The notes: generated from the letters alone by a model not told the origin. DNA of 64,000 bases from an uncultured Nocardioides sp. (GCF_947488515.1 NZ_CANKZF010000001.1:1736001-1800000); one strand, 5' to 3'. Counted from the first letter of the stretch, positions 1 to 8,981 are shown. Numbers and translations: made by a program.

Positions 1-1704
1 GCCGCCGTGGCGGGCGACGATCCGCGCGACGATGGCCAGGCCGAGGCCGGTGCCGGGGCGCGAGAGCGCGGCCGGGTTGGTGGAGCGGAAGAACTCGCGG
101 AACAGCTGCTCCCGGTCGGGCGCCGAGATGCCGATGCCGGTGTCCTCGACGGTGGCGACGACCGCGCTGCCCTGCGTCGTCACGCGCACGGTCACCCGGC
201 CACCGGGATCGGTGTACTTGATCGCGTTGGAGGCGAGGTTGGTGAGCAGACGGTGCAGCTCCTCGGGCTCCCCGGGCACGAGCACCGGCTCGTCGGGGAG
301 GTCGGACTCGCAGGTGACGCCACCGGCGGTGGCCGCGGCGTGGCACTCGTCGCAGACGTCGTGGACCACGCGCCGCAGGTCGACCGCGATGGGGTCGAAC
401 TCACGGTGCGGGTCGGAGACCTGGGCCATGGTGAGCATGTCGTCGATGACGGCCCGCATCCGGGTGGCACCGCGGGTCGCGGCCGCGACGGACCGGCGGC
501 CGTCCTCGTCGAGGCCCGAGGTGTCGAGGAGCTCGAGGTTGGCGCTCATCGAGAAGAGCGGGTTGCGCAGCTCGTGGCCCATCGTGTTGACCACCTCGAC
601 GCGGTAGCTGTCGAGCTTGCGGAGCCGGTCGGCGATGGCGCGCTCGAGCTCGAGCTGGCGGGCCTTGCCGACCGCCAGGCCGAGGTCGCGGCCGATGTCG
701 CGCGCCGCGTCGATCTCGATGTCGGTCCAGCGGCGTGCGTCGGAGACCCGGGTCAGGACCAGGAAGCCCACGCACTCGCGGCCGACCCCCAGCGGGACGA
801 AGAGCACCGAGCCGATGCCGATCCGGTCGAGGAAGCCCACCAGGCGCTCGGCGTCGCCGCGGGCCAGGCCCGGCTGGTCGAGGCTGTTGCGGGAGAAGGG
901 CGCGACGTACTGGTCCTCCCAGTAGCGGCGCGACAGGCGCACGACCACGTCGTCGATCTCGTCGAAGGGCGGCGCGTCGTAGGTGTTGCCGACGGCGTAG
1001 GACGTCGTGGTGGACCCGACCCCGTCGGGGTTGAACGCCGTCAGCCACATGCCGACGGCGTCGAAGCACGACACGACAGCCGACCGGCATGCCTCCAGCA
1101 CCAGCTCGAGCGTCGGCTCGCCGAGAGCCTGGCGCACGATCGCGCGGGCCTCCGTGGCCATCCGCACCTGCTCGCTGAGCTCCTCGCGCTCGAGGGCGAG
1201 GAGCACGAGGGTCCGCGCGAGACCGGCGTACCTGGTCAGCACCTCCATCTTCTCCGGCGACGGCAGCCGGCCGTCGTCGGGGATGTCGACCGACAGCAGG
1301 CCTCGCAGCCGGCCCTGGTCGTCGTGCAGCGGCGCGGCGAGGAGGTCGAGCGGGTGCCACGCGTCCTCGCCCTCGAGGGGGGTCACGTCGGGGATGTGGC
1401 TGTAGGCGAGGGCCTCGACGCTCGCCCGGTCGTGCGGCACGAAGCGCCACACGCCCCACTCGTCGGCGTCGCGGAGCTCGTTCTCGATCGACTCCGCCGG
1501 CACCTGCGTGCCGACGAACCCGTCCTCGACGCCGGCAGCGGCGACGACCTCGAACTGGCCGTCGCGGCGCAGCGTCAGCGACGACTGCGCGAAGCCGGCG
1601 AGGGTGGCGACACCCTCGACGAGGACCTGCAGATGCTGTCGCGTCTGCTCGTCCGCCCACGGAGACTCGGCATGGCGCCGTCCCGTGTCCGGTTCGTCGT
1701 GCAT
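1..1704 (-). CDS. GAF-domain sensor histidine kinase (3' end cut by window edge)
   Basis: Reads leftward from an ATG at 1704 preceded by an AGGGAG ribosome site, and stays open for 568 codons to the window edge, so the C-terminus is missing. Two GAF-like sensory regions occupy roughly residues 20-170 and 195-345. The phospho-acceptor H box MGHELRNPL has its histidine near residue 377. An N box (NLASNAIKY), a G1 box (VEDTGIGI) and a G2 box (RPGTGLGLAI) follow just before the edge, so the HisKA and most of the HATPase core are present. No membrane segment is seen, which suggests a cytoplasmic sensor. No response regulator is visible in the window; it may lie beyond the left edge. The ligand cannot be told from the sequence. 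Confidence 0.9.
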   Translation of the reverse strand, partial: MHDEPDTGRRHAESPWADEQTRQHLQVLVEGVATLAGFAQSSLTLRRDGQFEVVAAAGVEDGFVGTQVPAESIENELRDADEWGVWRFVPHDRASVEALAYSHIPDVTPLEGEDAWHPLDLLAAPLHDDQGRLRGLLSVDIPDDGRLPSPEKMEVLTRYAGLARTLVLLALEREELSEQVRMATEARAIVRQALGEPTLELVLEACRSAVVSCFDAVGMWLTAFNPDGVGSTTTSYAVGNTYDAPPFDEIDDVVVRLSRRYWEDQYVAPFSRNSLDQPGLARGDAERLVGFLDRIGIGSVLFVPLGVGRECVGFLVLTRVSDARRWTDIEIDAARDIGRDLGLAVGKARQLELERAIADRLRKLDSYRVEVVNTMGHELRNPLFSMSANLELLDTSGLDEDGRRSVAAATRGATRMRAVIDDMLTMAQVSDPHREFDPIAVDLRRVVHDVCDECHAAATAGGVTCESDLPDEPVLVPGEPEELHRLLTNLASNAIKYTDPGGRVTVRVTTQGSAVVATVEDTGIGISAPDREQLFREFFRSTNPAALSRPGTGLGLAIVARIVARHGG

Positions 1705-1816
1705 CTCACTCCCTGCGTCGCGTCGCCCTCGCGGCACCCATGACTCTAAGCCTCCGGACCTGAGGAGCGCAGGGGTTCCTTGACACTGTGCAGAGATTCG
1801 GGCGATCAGGCACAGG

Positions 1817-2728
1817 TCAGTCGGCCTGGGCGGTCACCACGTCGAGCACGCGGCGTACGACGGGAGTCACCGCCTCGCGCGACCAGATGGCGTGCAGCTC
1901 GACCGGCCGGTCGGGGTCGGCGTCGACCCGCGTGTCGCCACCGTGGTGGGCCAGCTCCTTGAAGACCACGCCGTCGACGTGCAGCGACGCCGCCGACGCG
2001 GGCGCCAACGTCACCCCCCGCTCGGCCGAGACGAGGAGCATGGCGGTCAGCACCTGGTGCACCCGCTGGTCGATGCGCGGGTGGGCGTTGGCGAAGAAGC
2101 GGACCGACAGCTCGTGGAAGTAGCGCGACTGGTCGGGGTTGTAGCCGATGACCGTCTCGCCCTCGAAGTCGTCGGAGGTCAGCGGCCGGTCGATGGCGGC
2201 GAGCGGGTGGGCCGCCGGCACGACGGCCATGAAGGGCTCGCGCAGCACCACCCGCGAGCGCAGCAGCGTGGTGTCGAACGGCGGTCGGGCCAGGCCGATG
2301 TCGAGCTCGCCGCGGCGGATGCCGTCGACCTGCGCGTTGGTGACCCGCTCGGACAGCACGACCTCCACGTCGGGCAGCTCGACGGTGAGGCGGCGCAGCA
2401 GCGGTCCGAGGATCGAGATCGCCGACACCGCGGTGAAGCCGAGGCGTACGACGCCGGCGGCGCCTGCGTCGACCCGCCGGGCGAGGTCGCCCGCACCCTC
2501 GACGAGGTTGAGCAGCCGGTGGGCCTCGTCGAGGAACGCCACGCCCGCACCGGTCAGCTCCACCCGCCGGTTGTCGCGCTCGAGGAGGCGCGCGCCCACC
2601 GACTTCTCCAGCTTCTGGATCTGCCGGGACAGCGGGGGCTGGGTCATCTGGAGCCGCGCCGCGGCCCGCCCGAAGTGCAGCTCCTCGGCCACGGCGACGA
2701 AGGAACGGACCTGGTCGAGGGTGATCAC
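1817..2728 (-). CDS. LysR-family transcriptional regulator
   Basis: 303 residues with an N-terminal winged helix-turn-helix (about residues 1-60, containing LHFGRAAARLQMTQPPLSRQ) and a C-terminal LysR substrate-binding domain, the usual length for the family. The GTG start at 2728 is preferred because a TACCCT -10-like box lies exactly 6 nt upstream and there is no ribosome site, which fits a leaderless transcript. It is divergent from the tct transporter genes, the classic arrangement for a LysR regulator controlling its neighbour. The inducer is unknown; a sugar acid or other carboxylate imported by the transporter is the natural guess. Confidence 0.92.
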   Translation of the reverse strand: MITLDQVRSFVAVAEELHFGRAAARLQMTQPPLSRQIQKLEKSVGARLLERDNRRVELTGAGVAFLDEAHRLLNLVEGAGDLARRVDAGAAGVVRLGFTAVSAISILGPLLRRLTVELPDVEVVLSERVTNAQVDGIRRGELDIGLARPPFDTTLLRSRVVLREPFMAVVPAAHPLAAIDRPLTSDDFEGETVIGYNPDQSRYFHELSVRFFANAHPRIDQRVHQVLTAMLLVSAERGVTLAPASAASLHVDGVVFKELAHHGGDTRVDADPDRPVELHAIWSREAVTPVVRRVLDVVTAQAD

Positions 2729-2734
2729 GGGCCG

Positions 2735-2765
2735 AGGGTACGATGCACGAGATGGATCAGTCCAT
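2735..2765. promoter_or_regulatory. LysR/tctC divergent control region with palindromic operator
   Basis: The 112-bp gap between the LysR start and tctC holds a perfect inverted repeat, ATGGA-TCAG-TCCAT, at 2752-2765, a likely regulator site. The TACCCT box at 2735-2740 (minus strand) is the probable -10 of the LysR gene. Autoregulation and activation of tctC from the same site would be typical of the family but are inferred. Confidence 0.5.
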
Positions 2766-2840
2766 GCCGAATTGGGCTTGGACCGGCATCGTCGCGCAAA
2801 CCTAGTGTCGGTGGTCACATCCCGAACAAGGAGCACCTCC

Positions 2841-3842
2841 ATGCGCAAGCAGACCCTCAGCCTGGCGGCCGTCGCCGCCGGCGCTGCCCTTGCCCTGTCC
2901 GCCTGTGGCGGCGTCCAGACGACGGCCGGTGGCGGCAGCGACAGCGGCGACTACCCGACCGGGTCGGTCAACATGCCGGTCGGCGCGTCCGCCGGAGGCT
3001 CCTCCGACCTGATCAGCCGTCAGGTCTCCCGCGGCCTCTCCGAGGAGCTCGGCGGCTCCTTCCCCGTGATCAACCGCGAGGGTGCCAACGGCGCGCTCGC
3101 CGCCGCCGAGGTCGCCAAGGCCGAGCCGGACGGCTCGACCATCTCGGTCCAGAACGCCTCGCTCTTCGCGATCACCCCGCTGGCCGTCCCGGAGGACCAG
3201 GTCACCAGCATCGACGACTTCGACGTCGTCCAGGGCGTCTCCCGCGACGACTACGTCCTCGTGGCCAGCAAGGGCTCGGGCTTCGACTCCATCGAGTCCT
3301 TCCAGGACGCCGACGGCAAGGTCACCTACGGCACCACCGGTGTCGGCACCGGCGCCCAGCTCGCCTGCGCGCTGACCTTCAACGTCAACGACACGCCGGC
3401 CGAGGCGATCCCCTTCGACGGCGGCGCCCCCGCGCTCACCGCGCTCCTCGGCGACCAGGTCGACACCGCCTGCCTGCAGGTCGGCGAGGCGATCGAGAAC
3501 ATCCGCTCGGGCAAGATCCTCCCGATCGTGGTCTTCGGCCCCGAGCGCGTCGAGTTCCTCCCCGACGTGCCGACCGCCCAGGAGTCGGGCCTCGACGTCG
3601 AGGTCGCGCAGTACCGCTTCATGACCGTCCCGAAGGGCACGCCGCAGGACGTCAAGGACTCGATCGCCGAGGCCATGCAGGCCACGTTCGAGACCTCGGA
3701 GTACCAGGACTTCAACGAGCAGAACAACCTCACTCCCATGGAGATCTCGGGTGACGAGGTCGTCACCCAGCTCGAGGAGGACAAGCAGCGCTACGCCGAC
3801 CTGGTCGAGGAGTACGGCATCGACCTCGGCGACGCCAGCTGA
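2841..3842 (+). CDS. tctC: Tripartite tricarboxylate transporter, substrate-binding lipoprotein (TctC/Bug family)
   Basis: 333 residues. The N-terminus is a lipoprotein signal peptide (basic start, hydrophobic core, lipobox LSAC with the Cys near residue 21), so the protein is membrane-anchored on the outside and captures the carboxylate substrate for TctAB. Bug-fold motifs are recognisable, including the MPVGASAGGSSDLISR region and the YGTTGVGTGAQLAC region. An AAGGAG ribosome site at 2828-2833 sits 7 nt before the ATG. It is the first gene of a TctC-B-A set and is separated from tctB by a strong hairpin. The substrate is not known; the linked dehydratases point to an aldaric acid. Confidence 0.93.
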   Translation: MRKQTLSLAAVAAGAALALSACGGVQTTAGGGSDSGDYPTGSVNMPVGASAGGSSDLISRQVSRGLSEELGGSFPVINREGANGALAAAEVAKAEPDGSTISVQNASLFAITPLAVPEDQVTSIDDFDVVQGVSRDDYVLVASKGSGFDSIESFQDADGKVTYGTTGVGTGAQLACALTFNVNDTPAEAIPFDGGAPALTALLGDQVDTACLQVGEAIENIRSGKILPIVVFGPERVEFLPDVPTAQESGLDVEVAQYRFMTVPKGTPQDVKDSIAEAMQATFETSEYQDFNEQNNLTPMEISGDEVVTQLEEDKQRYADLVEEYGIDLGDAS

Positions 3843-3845
3843 TCC

Positions 3846-3890
3846 CGGGCCGGTCCCGGGCTGGTCCCGGAACCACCCGGGACCGGCCCG
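3846..3890 (+). terminator. Intra-operon hairpin between tctC and tctB
   Basis: A perfect 15-bp GC-only-rich stem (CGGGCCGGTCCCGGG at 3846-3860 pairing with 3876-3890) with a 15-nt loop starts 3 nt after the tctC stop codon. There is no T-tract. Its position suggests partial termination or 3' protection that yields more binding protein than membrane subunits, as is common for SBP-dependent systems; that role is inferred. Confidence 0.65.
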
Positions 3891-3944
3891 CACCACCCCC
3901 CACCGAGGGACCCCCGCCCCTCACCGCACGGAGACGAGACCCAC

Positions 3945-4517
3945 ATGAGCGAGACCCAGCCCCGCCCGGCTCCAGGAGCTGACCAGGGCGCCTCGGACGT
4001 CGATCACGAGCACGACATCCTCGCCGAGATCAAGGCTGAGGTCGCCCAGGACCTGGCCGACGAGCGACCTCCCGCGGGAGGTCCGGCGTACCAGGTGGCC
4101 TCGGCGCTCTTCGTGCTGCTGGTCGGCCTGGCCGGCGCCTGGCTCGCCTACGGCTACGGCATCGGCTCGCTCCGACGTCCCGGCCCCGGCCTGTGGCCGT
4201 TCATCGTCTCCTGCCTGATCGTCGTCCTGGCGGTGGTCCTCCTGGTCGTGGGCCGCCACCTCGACGACACCGAGAAGTTCACGAGGTCGAGCCTGCTCGT
4301 CGCCGTCGGCGCTGCCACCTTCGTCGCCCTCGGCTTCCTGCTCCCTGTCGTCGGCTTCGAGATCCCCGCCGTCCTGCTCGGCATCGTCTGGCTCCGCTTC
4401 CTCGGGGGCGAGTCCTGGCGCAGCACGATCGTCATCTCGGTCCTCACGACCGCGGCGTTCTACGGGTTGTTCCTCTACGCCCTCTCCGTTCCGCTGCCCC
4501 ACCTGATCGCCCTCTGA
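3945..4517 (+). CDS. tctB: Tripartite tricarboxylate transporter, small membrane subunit TctB
   Basis: 190 residues with a polar N-terminal extension of about 45 residues and then four hydrophobic segments, the normal architecture of TctB. The RRPGPGLWPF sequence after the first membrane segment matches the typical TctB 'PGxxPxF/W' turn. The gene lies between tctC and tctA, and tctA begins 19 nt after its stop. It acts with TctA as the ion-coupled membrane part of the transporter. Confidence 0.9.
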   Translation: MSETQPRPAPGADQGASDVDHEHDILAEIKAEVAQDLADERPPAGGPAYQVASALFVLLVGLAGAWLAYGYGIGSLRRPGPGLWPFIVSCLIVVLAVVLLVVGRHLDDTEKFTRSSLLVAVGAATFVALGFLLPVVGFEIPAVLLGIVWLRFLGGESWRSTIVISVLTTAAFYGLFLYALSVPLPHLIAL

Positions 4518-4536
4518 GCGCAGGGAAGAGAACACC

Positions 4537-6072
4537 ATGGACTTCAGCGCCTTCCTCGACGGCTTCGGTGTCGTCACCCAGCCCGGCAACCTCCTCTACT
4601 GCCTCATCGGCGTTGTCGTCGGCATGCTCATCGGCGTGCTCCCCGGCCTCGGCCCGGCCGCCACGATGGCCATCCTGCTGCCGGTCGTCTACAGCGCGCA
4701 CGACCCGGTCGCGGCGATCATCATGCTCGCCGGCATCTACTACGGAGCCCAGTACGGCGGCACCATCACGTCCGTCCTGCTGCGCATCCCCGGTGAGGCC
4801 AGCTCGGTGGTCACCGTGTTCGACGGCTTCGCCCTGGCCAAGCAGGGCAAGGCCGGCACCGCGCTCGGCATCGCCGCGATCGGCTCGTTCATCGGCGCGA
4901 CCATCTCCATCATCGGGCTGACCCTGCTGGGCCCGCTCGTGGCCGAGTTCGCGCTCGACTTCGGTCCGCCGGAGTACGCCGCACTGGCGCTGCTCGGCGT
5001 GCTGCTGGTCGCCACGATCGGCAACGGCAACACCGTCAAGGCCCTCGCCGCCGCCGCGATCGGCCTCCTGCTGGCCACCGTCGGCAGCGACAGCTTCACC
5101 AGCGCCGACCGCTTCACCTTCGGCAGCCTCAACCTCGAGGACGGCATCGACTTCGTCGTCGTCGCGATGGGCCTCTTCGGCGTCGGCGAGATCCTCTACA
5201 ACCTCGAGGAGCGCCACGGCAAGCCGCACGTCCCGGCCGCCATCGCCAACATCTGGCCCTCCCGCAAGGACCTCAAGGAGGCCGGCCCCGCCATCGGCCG
5301 CGGCTCGTTCATCGGCTTCGTCCTCGGCGTCCTGCCCGGTGGTGGCGCGGTGATGGCCTCCCTCGCGGCGTACGCCGCCGAGAAGCGCGTGGCCAAGGAC
5401 CCGTCCCGCTTCGGCCGCGGTGCCATCGAGGGCGTCGCCGGCCCGGAGTCGGCCAACAACGCCGCCGCCACGTCGTCGTTCATCCCGCTGCTCACCATCG
5501 GCATCCCCGCCAACGCCTCGATGGCGATGCTCTACGCCGCCCTCCTGGTCGTCGGCGTGACGCCCGGCCCGCAACTCATCGACGAGCGCCCCGACCTCTT
5601 CTGGGGCGTGGTGAACTCGATGTACATCGGCAACCTGATCCTGCTGCTGCTGAGCATCCCGCTCGTCGGCATCTTCGTCCGGATCCTCCGCGTACGGCCC
5701 GCGATCCTCGCGCCGATCACCGCGCTCATCACGATCCTGGGCGTCTACACGATCCGCAACTCCGTCTTCGACATCTTCCTGATGATCTTCTTCGGCGTCG
5801 TCGGCTACCTGATGAAGAAGTTCGGCTTCGAGCCCGGCCCGATGGTCCTGGCGTTCGTCCTCGGATCCCTCATCGAGTCGAGCTTCCGCCGCTCCATGCT
5901 GATCTTCGAGGGCGACGCGTCGGGCTTCGTGACCCGCCCGATCTCCGGCACCATCCTCGCCTTCGTCGTCCTGGTCATCGCGTTCCCACTGATCAAGAGG
6001 GCCCTGCGCCGCAAGACCCCCGACACCGACACCACCCCTGAGACCGTCCAGCGAGAGGACTCCCTGCGATGA
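4537..6072 (+). CDS. tctA: Tripartite tricarboxylate transporter, large membrane subunit TctA
   Basis: 511 residues with about eleven to twelve hydrophobic segments. The family signature regions [17 protein letters not shown] near the N-terminus and the second glycine-rich repeat [16 protein letters not shown] are both present; these two repeats form the transport core. The length matches TctA. The stop overlaps the next gene (ATGA), so the following UspA protein is translationally coupled. Confidence 0.95.
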   Translation: MDFSAFLDGFGVVTQPGNLLYCLIGVVVGMLIGVLPGLGPAATMAILLPVVYSAHDPVAAIIMLAGIYYGAQYGGTITSVLLRIPGEASSVVTVFDGFALAKQGKAGTALGIAAIGSFIGATISIIGLTLLGPLVAEFALDFGPPEYAALALLGVLLVATIGNGNTVKALAAAAIGLLLATVGSDSFTSADRFTFGSLNLEDGIDFVVVAMGLFGVGEILYNLEERHGKPHVPAAIANIWPSRKDLKEAGPAIGRGSFIGFVLGVLPGGGAVMASLAAYAAEKRVAKDPSRFGRGAIEGVAGPESANNAAATSSFIPLLTIGIPANASMAMLYAALLVVGVTPGPQLIDERPDLFWGVVNSMYIGNLILLLLSIPLVGIFVRILRVRPAILAPITALITILGVYTIRNSVFDIFLMIFFGVVGYLMKKFGFEPGPMVLAFVLGSLIESSFRRSMLIFEGDASGFVTRPISGTILAFVVLVIAFPLIKRALRRKTPDTDTTPETVQREDSLR

Positions 6073-6464
6073 CCATCGTGATCGGCTACGTCCCCACCCC
6101 CGTCGGCGAAGCCGCGCTCGAGGCCGGCCTCGAGGAGGCCAAGGCCCACGGCGACGACGTCGTCCTCCTCAACAGCCCACGCCGCCGCTCGACCGTCGAC
6201 GGCGAGCTCATCGACGAGGCGACCGCCGACGAGCTCGTCGCACGGGCCGCCGCCGCCGGGGTGACGGCTCGCGTCGACCAGTCCGACCACGGCGACGACA
6301 TCGTCGAGACCTTCACCAAGGTCGCCGCAGCGGCCTCGGCCCGCCTCGTCGTGATCGGCCTGCGCCGCCGCTCCCCCGTCGGCAAGCTCGTCACCGGCAG
6401 CGACGCCCAGCGCCTGCTCCTCGACCTCGACGTGCCGATCCTGGCCGTCAAGCCTCCCCGGTGA
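6069..6464 (+). CDS. Universal stress protein (UspA family)
   Basis: 131 residues, one Usp domain. The ATP-binding signature is visible near the C-terminus (VVIGLRRRSPVGKLVTGSDA followed by a final beta strand ending in PILAVKP). It starts inside the tctA stop codon and is therefore part of the transport operon. UspA proteins are frequent companions of TTT operons in actinobacteria, perhaps as regulators of transport; here that is an inference from context. Confidence 0.9.
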   Translation: MTIVIGYVPTPVGEAALEAGLEEAKAHGDDVVLLNSPRRRSTVDGELIDEATADELVARAAAAGVTARVDQSDHGDDIVETFTKVAAAASARLVVIGLRRRSPVGKLVTGSDAQRLLLDLDVPILAVKPPR

Positions 6465-6480
6465 CCCAGGAGATCCCGAG

Positions 6481-7746
6481 GTGAGCCGGAGCCGCATCTC
6501 CCGCGTCGTCGTCACACCGGTCGCCTTCGAGGACCCGCCGCTGCTCAACGTCGTCGGCGTCCACCAGCCCTACGCCCTGCGGGCGATCGTCGAGCTGCAC
6601 ACCGACTCGGGCCTCCTGGGCCTCGGCGAGACGTACGCCGACGAGACGCACCTCGGCCGGCTCGAGGCCGTCGCGACCGCGCTGCCCGGCCACGACCCGT
6701 ACGACCTCAACGGCCTGCGCCGCCTCGTCACCGACGTGCTCGGACGCGAGACCGGCGGGGGCGGCGCGTCGTTCGGCGGGATGCTCGACGTCGACTCAGC
6801 CGTCGACACCGTCTACTCGCCCTTCGAGGTCGCCTGTCTCGACCTGCAGGGCCACGAGGCCGGCGTACCGGTGAGCGATCTCCTCGGCGGAGCCGTCCGC
6901 GGGTCCGTGCCGTTCAGCGGCTACCTGTTCTACAAGTGGGCGGGGCACCCCGGTCTCGCGGACGACGCGTGGGGCGAGGCGCTCACCCCCGACCAGCTCG
7001 TCGCCCAGGCGCACCGGATGGTCGACGGCTGGGGCTTCGGCTCGCTCAAGCTCAAGGGCGGCGTGCTGCCGCCCGAGGACGAGTGCGAGGCGATCGAGGC
7101 GCTGCGCCAGGCCTTCCCGACGATGCCGCTGCGGCTCGACCCCAACGGCGCGTGGACCCCCGAGACGTCGCTGAAGGTGGCCTCCCGCCTGGCCGGGGTG
7201 GTCGAGTACCTCGAGGACCCGACCCCGGGCATCCCGGGCATGGCCCAGGTCGCGGCGGGCACCGACGTGCCGCTGGCGACCAACATGTGCGTCATCGCGA
7301 TGGAGCACCTGCCGCCCGCGATCGCGCAGGACGCCGTCCAGGTCGTGCTCTCCGACCACCACCTCTGGGGCGGGCTCAGGAAGTCCGCGCTGCTCGGCGG
7401 CATCACCGAGGTCTGGGGCATGGGGCTGTCGATGCACAGCAACTCCCACCTCGGCGTCTCGCTCGCCGCGATGGTGCACCTCGCGGCTGCCACGCCGAAC
7501 CTCACCTACGCCTGCGACACCCACTACCCCTGGAAGACCCAGGACGTGGTCGTCGACGGCGTGCCGTCCTTCGTCGACGGCTCGGTCGCCGTGCCGACGG
7601 GCCCGGGGCTCGGCGTCTCGCTCGACCGCGACAGGCTCGGCGAGCTGCACGAGCTCTACCTCTCCTGCGGCGTACGCCGGCGCGAGGACACCGTCTACAT
7701 GCGCTCCATCCAGCCGGACTTCGAGGTCAACACCTCCCGCTGGTGA
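6481..7746 (+). CDS. gudD: Glucarate dehydratase family protein (enolase superfamily)
   Basis: 421 residues. Enolase-superfamily barrel motifs: the base pair LKLKGG in strand 2, the metal ligands DPNGAW and EDPTPG, and the histidine motif SMHSNSHLGVSL, characteristic of glucarate dehydratases, which convert D-glucarate or L-idarate to 5-keto-4-deoxyglucarate. The start is GTG 6481 with AGGAG 8 nt upstream. It follows the transporter operon by 16 nt and is probably co-transcribed with it. The 5-keto-4-deoxyglucarate-processing aldolase or dehydratase is not in this window. Confidence 0.88.
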   Translation: MSRSRISRVVVTPVAFEDPPLLNVVGVHQPYALRAIVELHTDSGLLGLGETYADETHLGRLEAVATALPGHDPYDLNGLRRLVTDVLGRETGGGGASFGGMLDVDSAVDTVYSPFEVACLDLQGHEAGVPVSDLLGGAVRGSVPFSGYLFYKWAGHPGLADDAWGEALTPDQLVAQAHRMVDGWGFGSLKLKGGVLPPEDECEAIEALRQAFPTMPLRLDPNGAWTPETSLKVASRLAGVVEYLEDPTPGIPGMAQVAAGTDVPLATNMCVIAMEHLPPAIAQDAVQVVLSDHHLWGGLRKSALLGGITEVWGMGLSMHSNSHLGVSLAAMVHLAAATPNLTYACDTHYPWKTQDVVVDGVPSFVDGSVAVPTGPGLGVSLDRDRLGELHELYLSCGVRRREDTVYMRSIQPDFEVNTSRW

Positions 7747-7750
7747 GTCG

Positions 7751-7799
7751 GGTCGAGTGCGCTCGCGGCAGTGGTCGACACGGAGTTGCGCACTCGACC
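7751..7799. repeat. Palindromic repeat family A, copy 1
   Basis: GGTCGAGTGCGC at 7751-7762 pairs perfectly with 7788-7799. It begins 4 nt after the gudD stop, so it probably also works as a terminator. A second copy with the same arms and similar interior lies at 12135-12183. The right arm supplies the -35-like TCGACC of the next promoter. Confidence 0.75.
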
Positions 7800-7828
7800 T
7801 TCGTTTCGGTATTGACTTATATTAGTCA
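7794..7828 (+). promoter_or_regulatory. Promoter with ArsR-type operator overlapping a leaderless start
   Basis: A -35-like TCGACC (7794-7799), 17-bp spacer and -10 TATATT (7817-7822) precede the ATG at 7828 by 5 nt, so the message is probably leaderless. The -10 is embedded in the imperfect palindrome TGACTTATATTAGTCA (7813-7828), the type of site bound by ArsR/SmtB repressors. This AT-rich island stands out in the GC-rich surroundings. The ArsR gene immediately downstream would make this an autoregulated unit. Confidence 0.7.
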
Positions 7829-8505
7829 TGCCTGAAACATTGGGTCCCATGTTCGACGTAGCCAAGCACCTGGGCGCGATCACCCGCGCCGTCGAGTCCA
7901 CCACCCATGACGGCAAGCCGGCGAAGGTCGTGGTCGCGAGCCGCACCTACCCGACGACCCCCGACGACCTCTGGGACGCCGTCACCGACCCCGAGCGCAT
8001 CCCCCGCTGGTTCGCCGCCGTCGAGGGCGACCTGCGGCTCGGTGGCCGCTTCCAGGTCCAGGGCAACGCAGGCGGCGAGATCGTCGCCTGCGACGCGCCC
8101 ACCCACCTCTCCCTCACCTGGGAGATGGGTGGCGGCGTGTCGTGGGTCGACGTCACCATCGAGGAGGGGTCCTCCAGCAGCGGGGAGGAGTCGACGACGC
8201 TCACGCTGCGCCACACCGCCGAGCAGCTCGACCCGGAGTTCTACGACACCTACGGTCCGGGCGCCGTCGGCGTCGGCTGGGAGCTCAGCCTGATGGGTCT
8301 TGCCGAACACGTGGCCACCGGCGCGACCATGGACCACGACGAGGTCGAGGCATGGGGCGCCACCGACAGCGGCCGCGCCTTCATGGGCGGCTCGGCCGAC
8401 GGCTGGGGCGAGGCCGCTGTCGCCGACGGCGAGGACCCGACCGCCGCCCGCGCGGCCGCCGCCCGGACGACCGCCTTCTACACCGGCGCCGAACCCCCGG
8501 CCTGA
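7828..8505 (+). CDS. SRPBCC/AHSA1-domain protein
   Basis: 225 residues. The AHSA1-type START-like fold is recognisable from SRTYPTTPDDLWDAVTDPERIPRWF, the LRLGGRFQVQGNAGGEI hairpin and the long C-terminal helix. The C-terminal 60 residues form an additional segment. The start at 7828 fits the leaderless promoter; ATG 7849 is a possible internal start. It is followed 2 nt later by an ArsR regulator, a very common SRPBCC-ArsR pair in actinobacteria. The ligand is unknown, and any link to the surrounding sugar-acid genes is unproven. Confidence 0.88.
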   Translation: MPETLGPMFDVAKHLGAITRAVESTTHDGKPAKVVVASRTYPTTPDDLWDAVTDPERIPRWFAAVEGDLRLGGRFQVQGNAGGEIVACDAPTHLSLTWEMGGGVSWVDVTIEEGSSSSGEESTTLTLRHTAEQLDPEFYDTYGPGAVGVGWELSLMGLAEHVATGATMDHDEVEAWGATDSGRAFMGGSADGWGEAAVADGEDPTAARAAAARTTAFYTGAEPPA

Positions 8506-8507
8506 CC

Positions 8508-8834
8508 GTGCACGCCTTCGACGTCCTCGGCGACCCCGTACGCCGCCGTATCCTCGAGCTGCTCGCCGTCGGCGAGACCAGCGCGGGCGACGTGGCGGCC
8601 CGGGTCGGCGGCGAGTTCGGGATCAGCCAGCCGGCGGTGAGCCAGCACCTCAAGGTGCTGCGCGACAACGGCTTCGCGACCGTCCGCCCCGAGGGCACCC
8701 GACGGCTCTACGCCGTCGACCCGTCCGGCCTGCAGAAGGTCGACGCCTGGGTCGAGCAGTTCCGCGGCTTCTGGGACCAGAAGCTCGACGCGCTCGGCAC
8801 CGAGATCGCCCGCGGCAAGAAGGCCCGCCGCTGA
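8508..8834 (+). CDS. ArsR-family winged-helix repressor
   Basis: 108 residues starting at a GTG that lies 2 nt after the previous stop. The helix-turn-helix is clear: FDVLGDPVRRRILELL, then ISQPAVSQHLKVLRDNGFATVRPEGTRRLYAV. There is no Cys metal-binding motif, so it is not a metal sensor of the classic type. It is probably the repressor for the palindrome at 7813-7828 and so controls its own operon with the SRPBCC gene. Confidence 0.9.
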   Translation: MHAFDVLGDPVRRRILELLAVGETSAGDVAARVGGEFGISQPAVSQHLKVLRDNGFATVRPEGTRRLYAVDPSGLQKVDAWVEQFRGFWDQKLDALGTEIARGKKARR

Positions 8835-8981
8835 GCGGGCGCTTCCTCGCGCCAGAACCCACCGAGCGGGCACTTCCTCGCGCCAGAACCCACCGAGCGG
8901 GCACTTCCTCGCGCTGGAACCCCGCCGCTTGGGCGAGGAAGTGCCCGGTCACCCTCCCGTAGCGCGAGGAAGTGCCCGGTC
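8833..8981. repeat. 31-bp tandem repeats followed by inverted copies
   Basis: Three direct copies of a 31-bp unit (8833-8863, 8864-8894 and a diverged third from 8895) all contain the word GGGCACTTCCTCGCG, with one G change in the first. Two inverted copies of that word follow at about 8932-8949 and 8962-8979. The block fills the gap between the convergent arsR and gntR genes and overlaps both stop codons. It can fold into alternative hairpins, so a bidirectional terminator is plausible. There are no spacers, so it is not a CRISPR array. Confidence 0.85.

Noticed and set aside
8833..8981. CRISPR array
   Set aside because: The 31-bp units are directly adjacent with no spacers, there are only three direct copies and part of the block is inverted; no cas genes are nearby.
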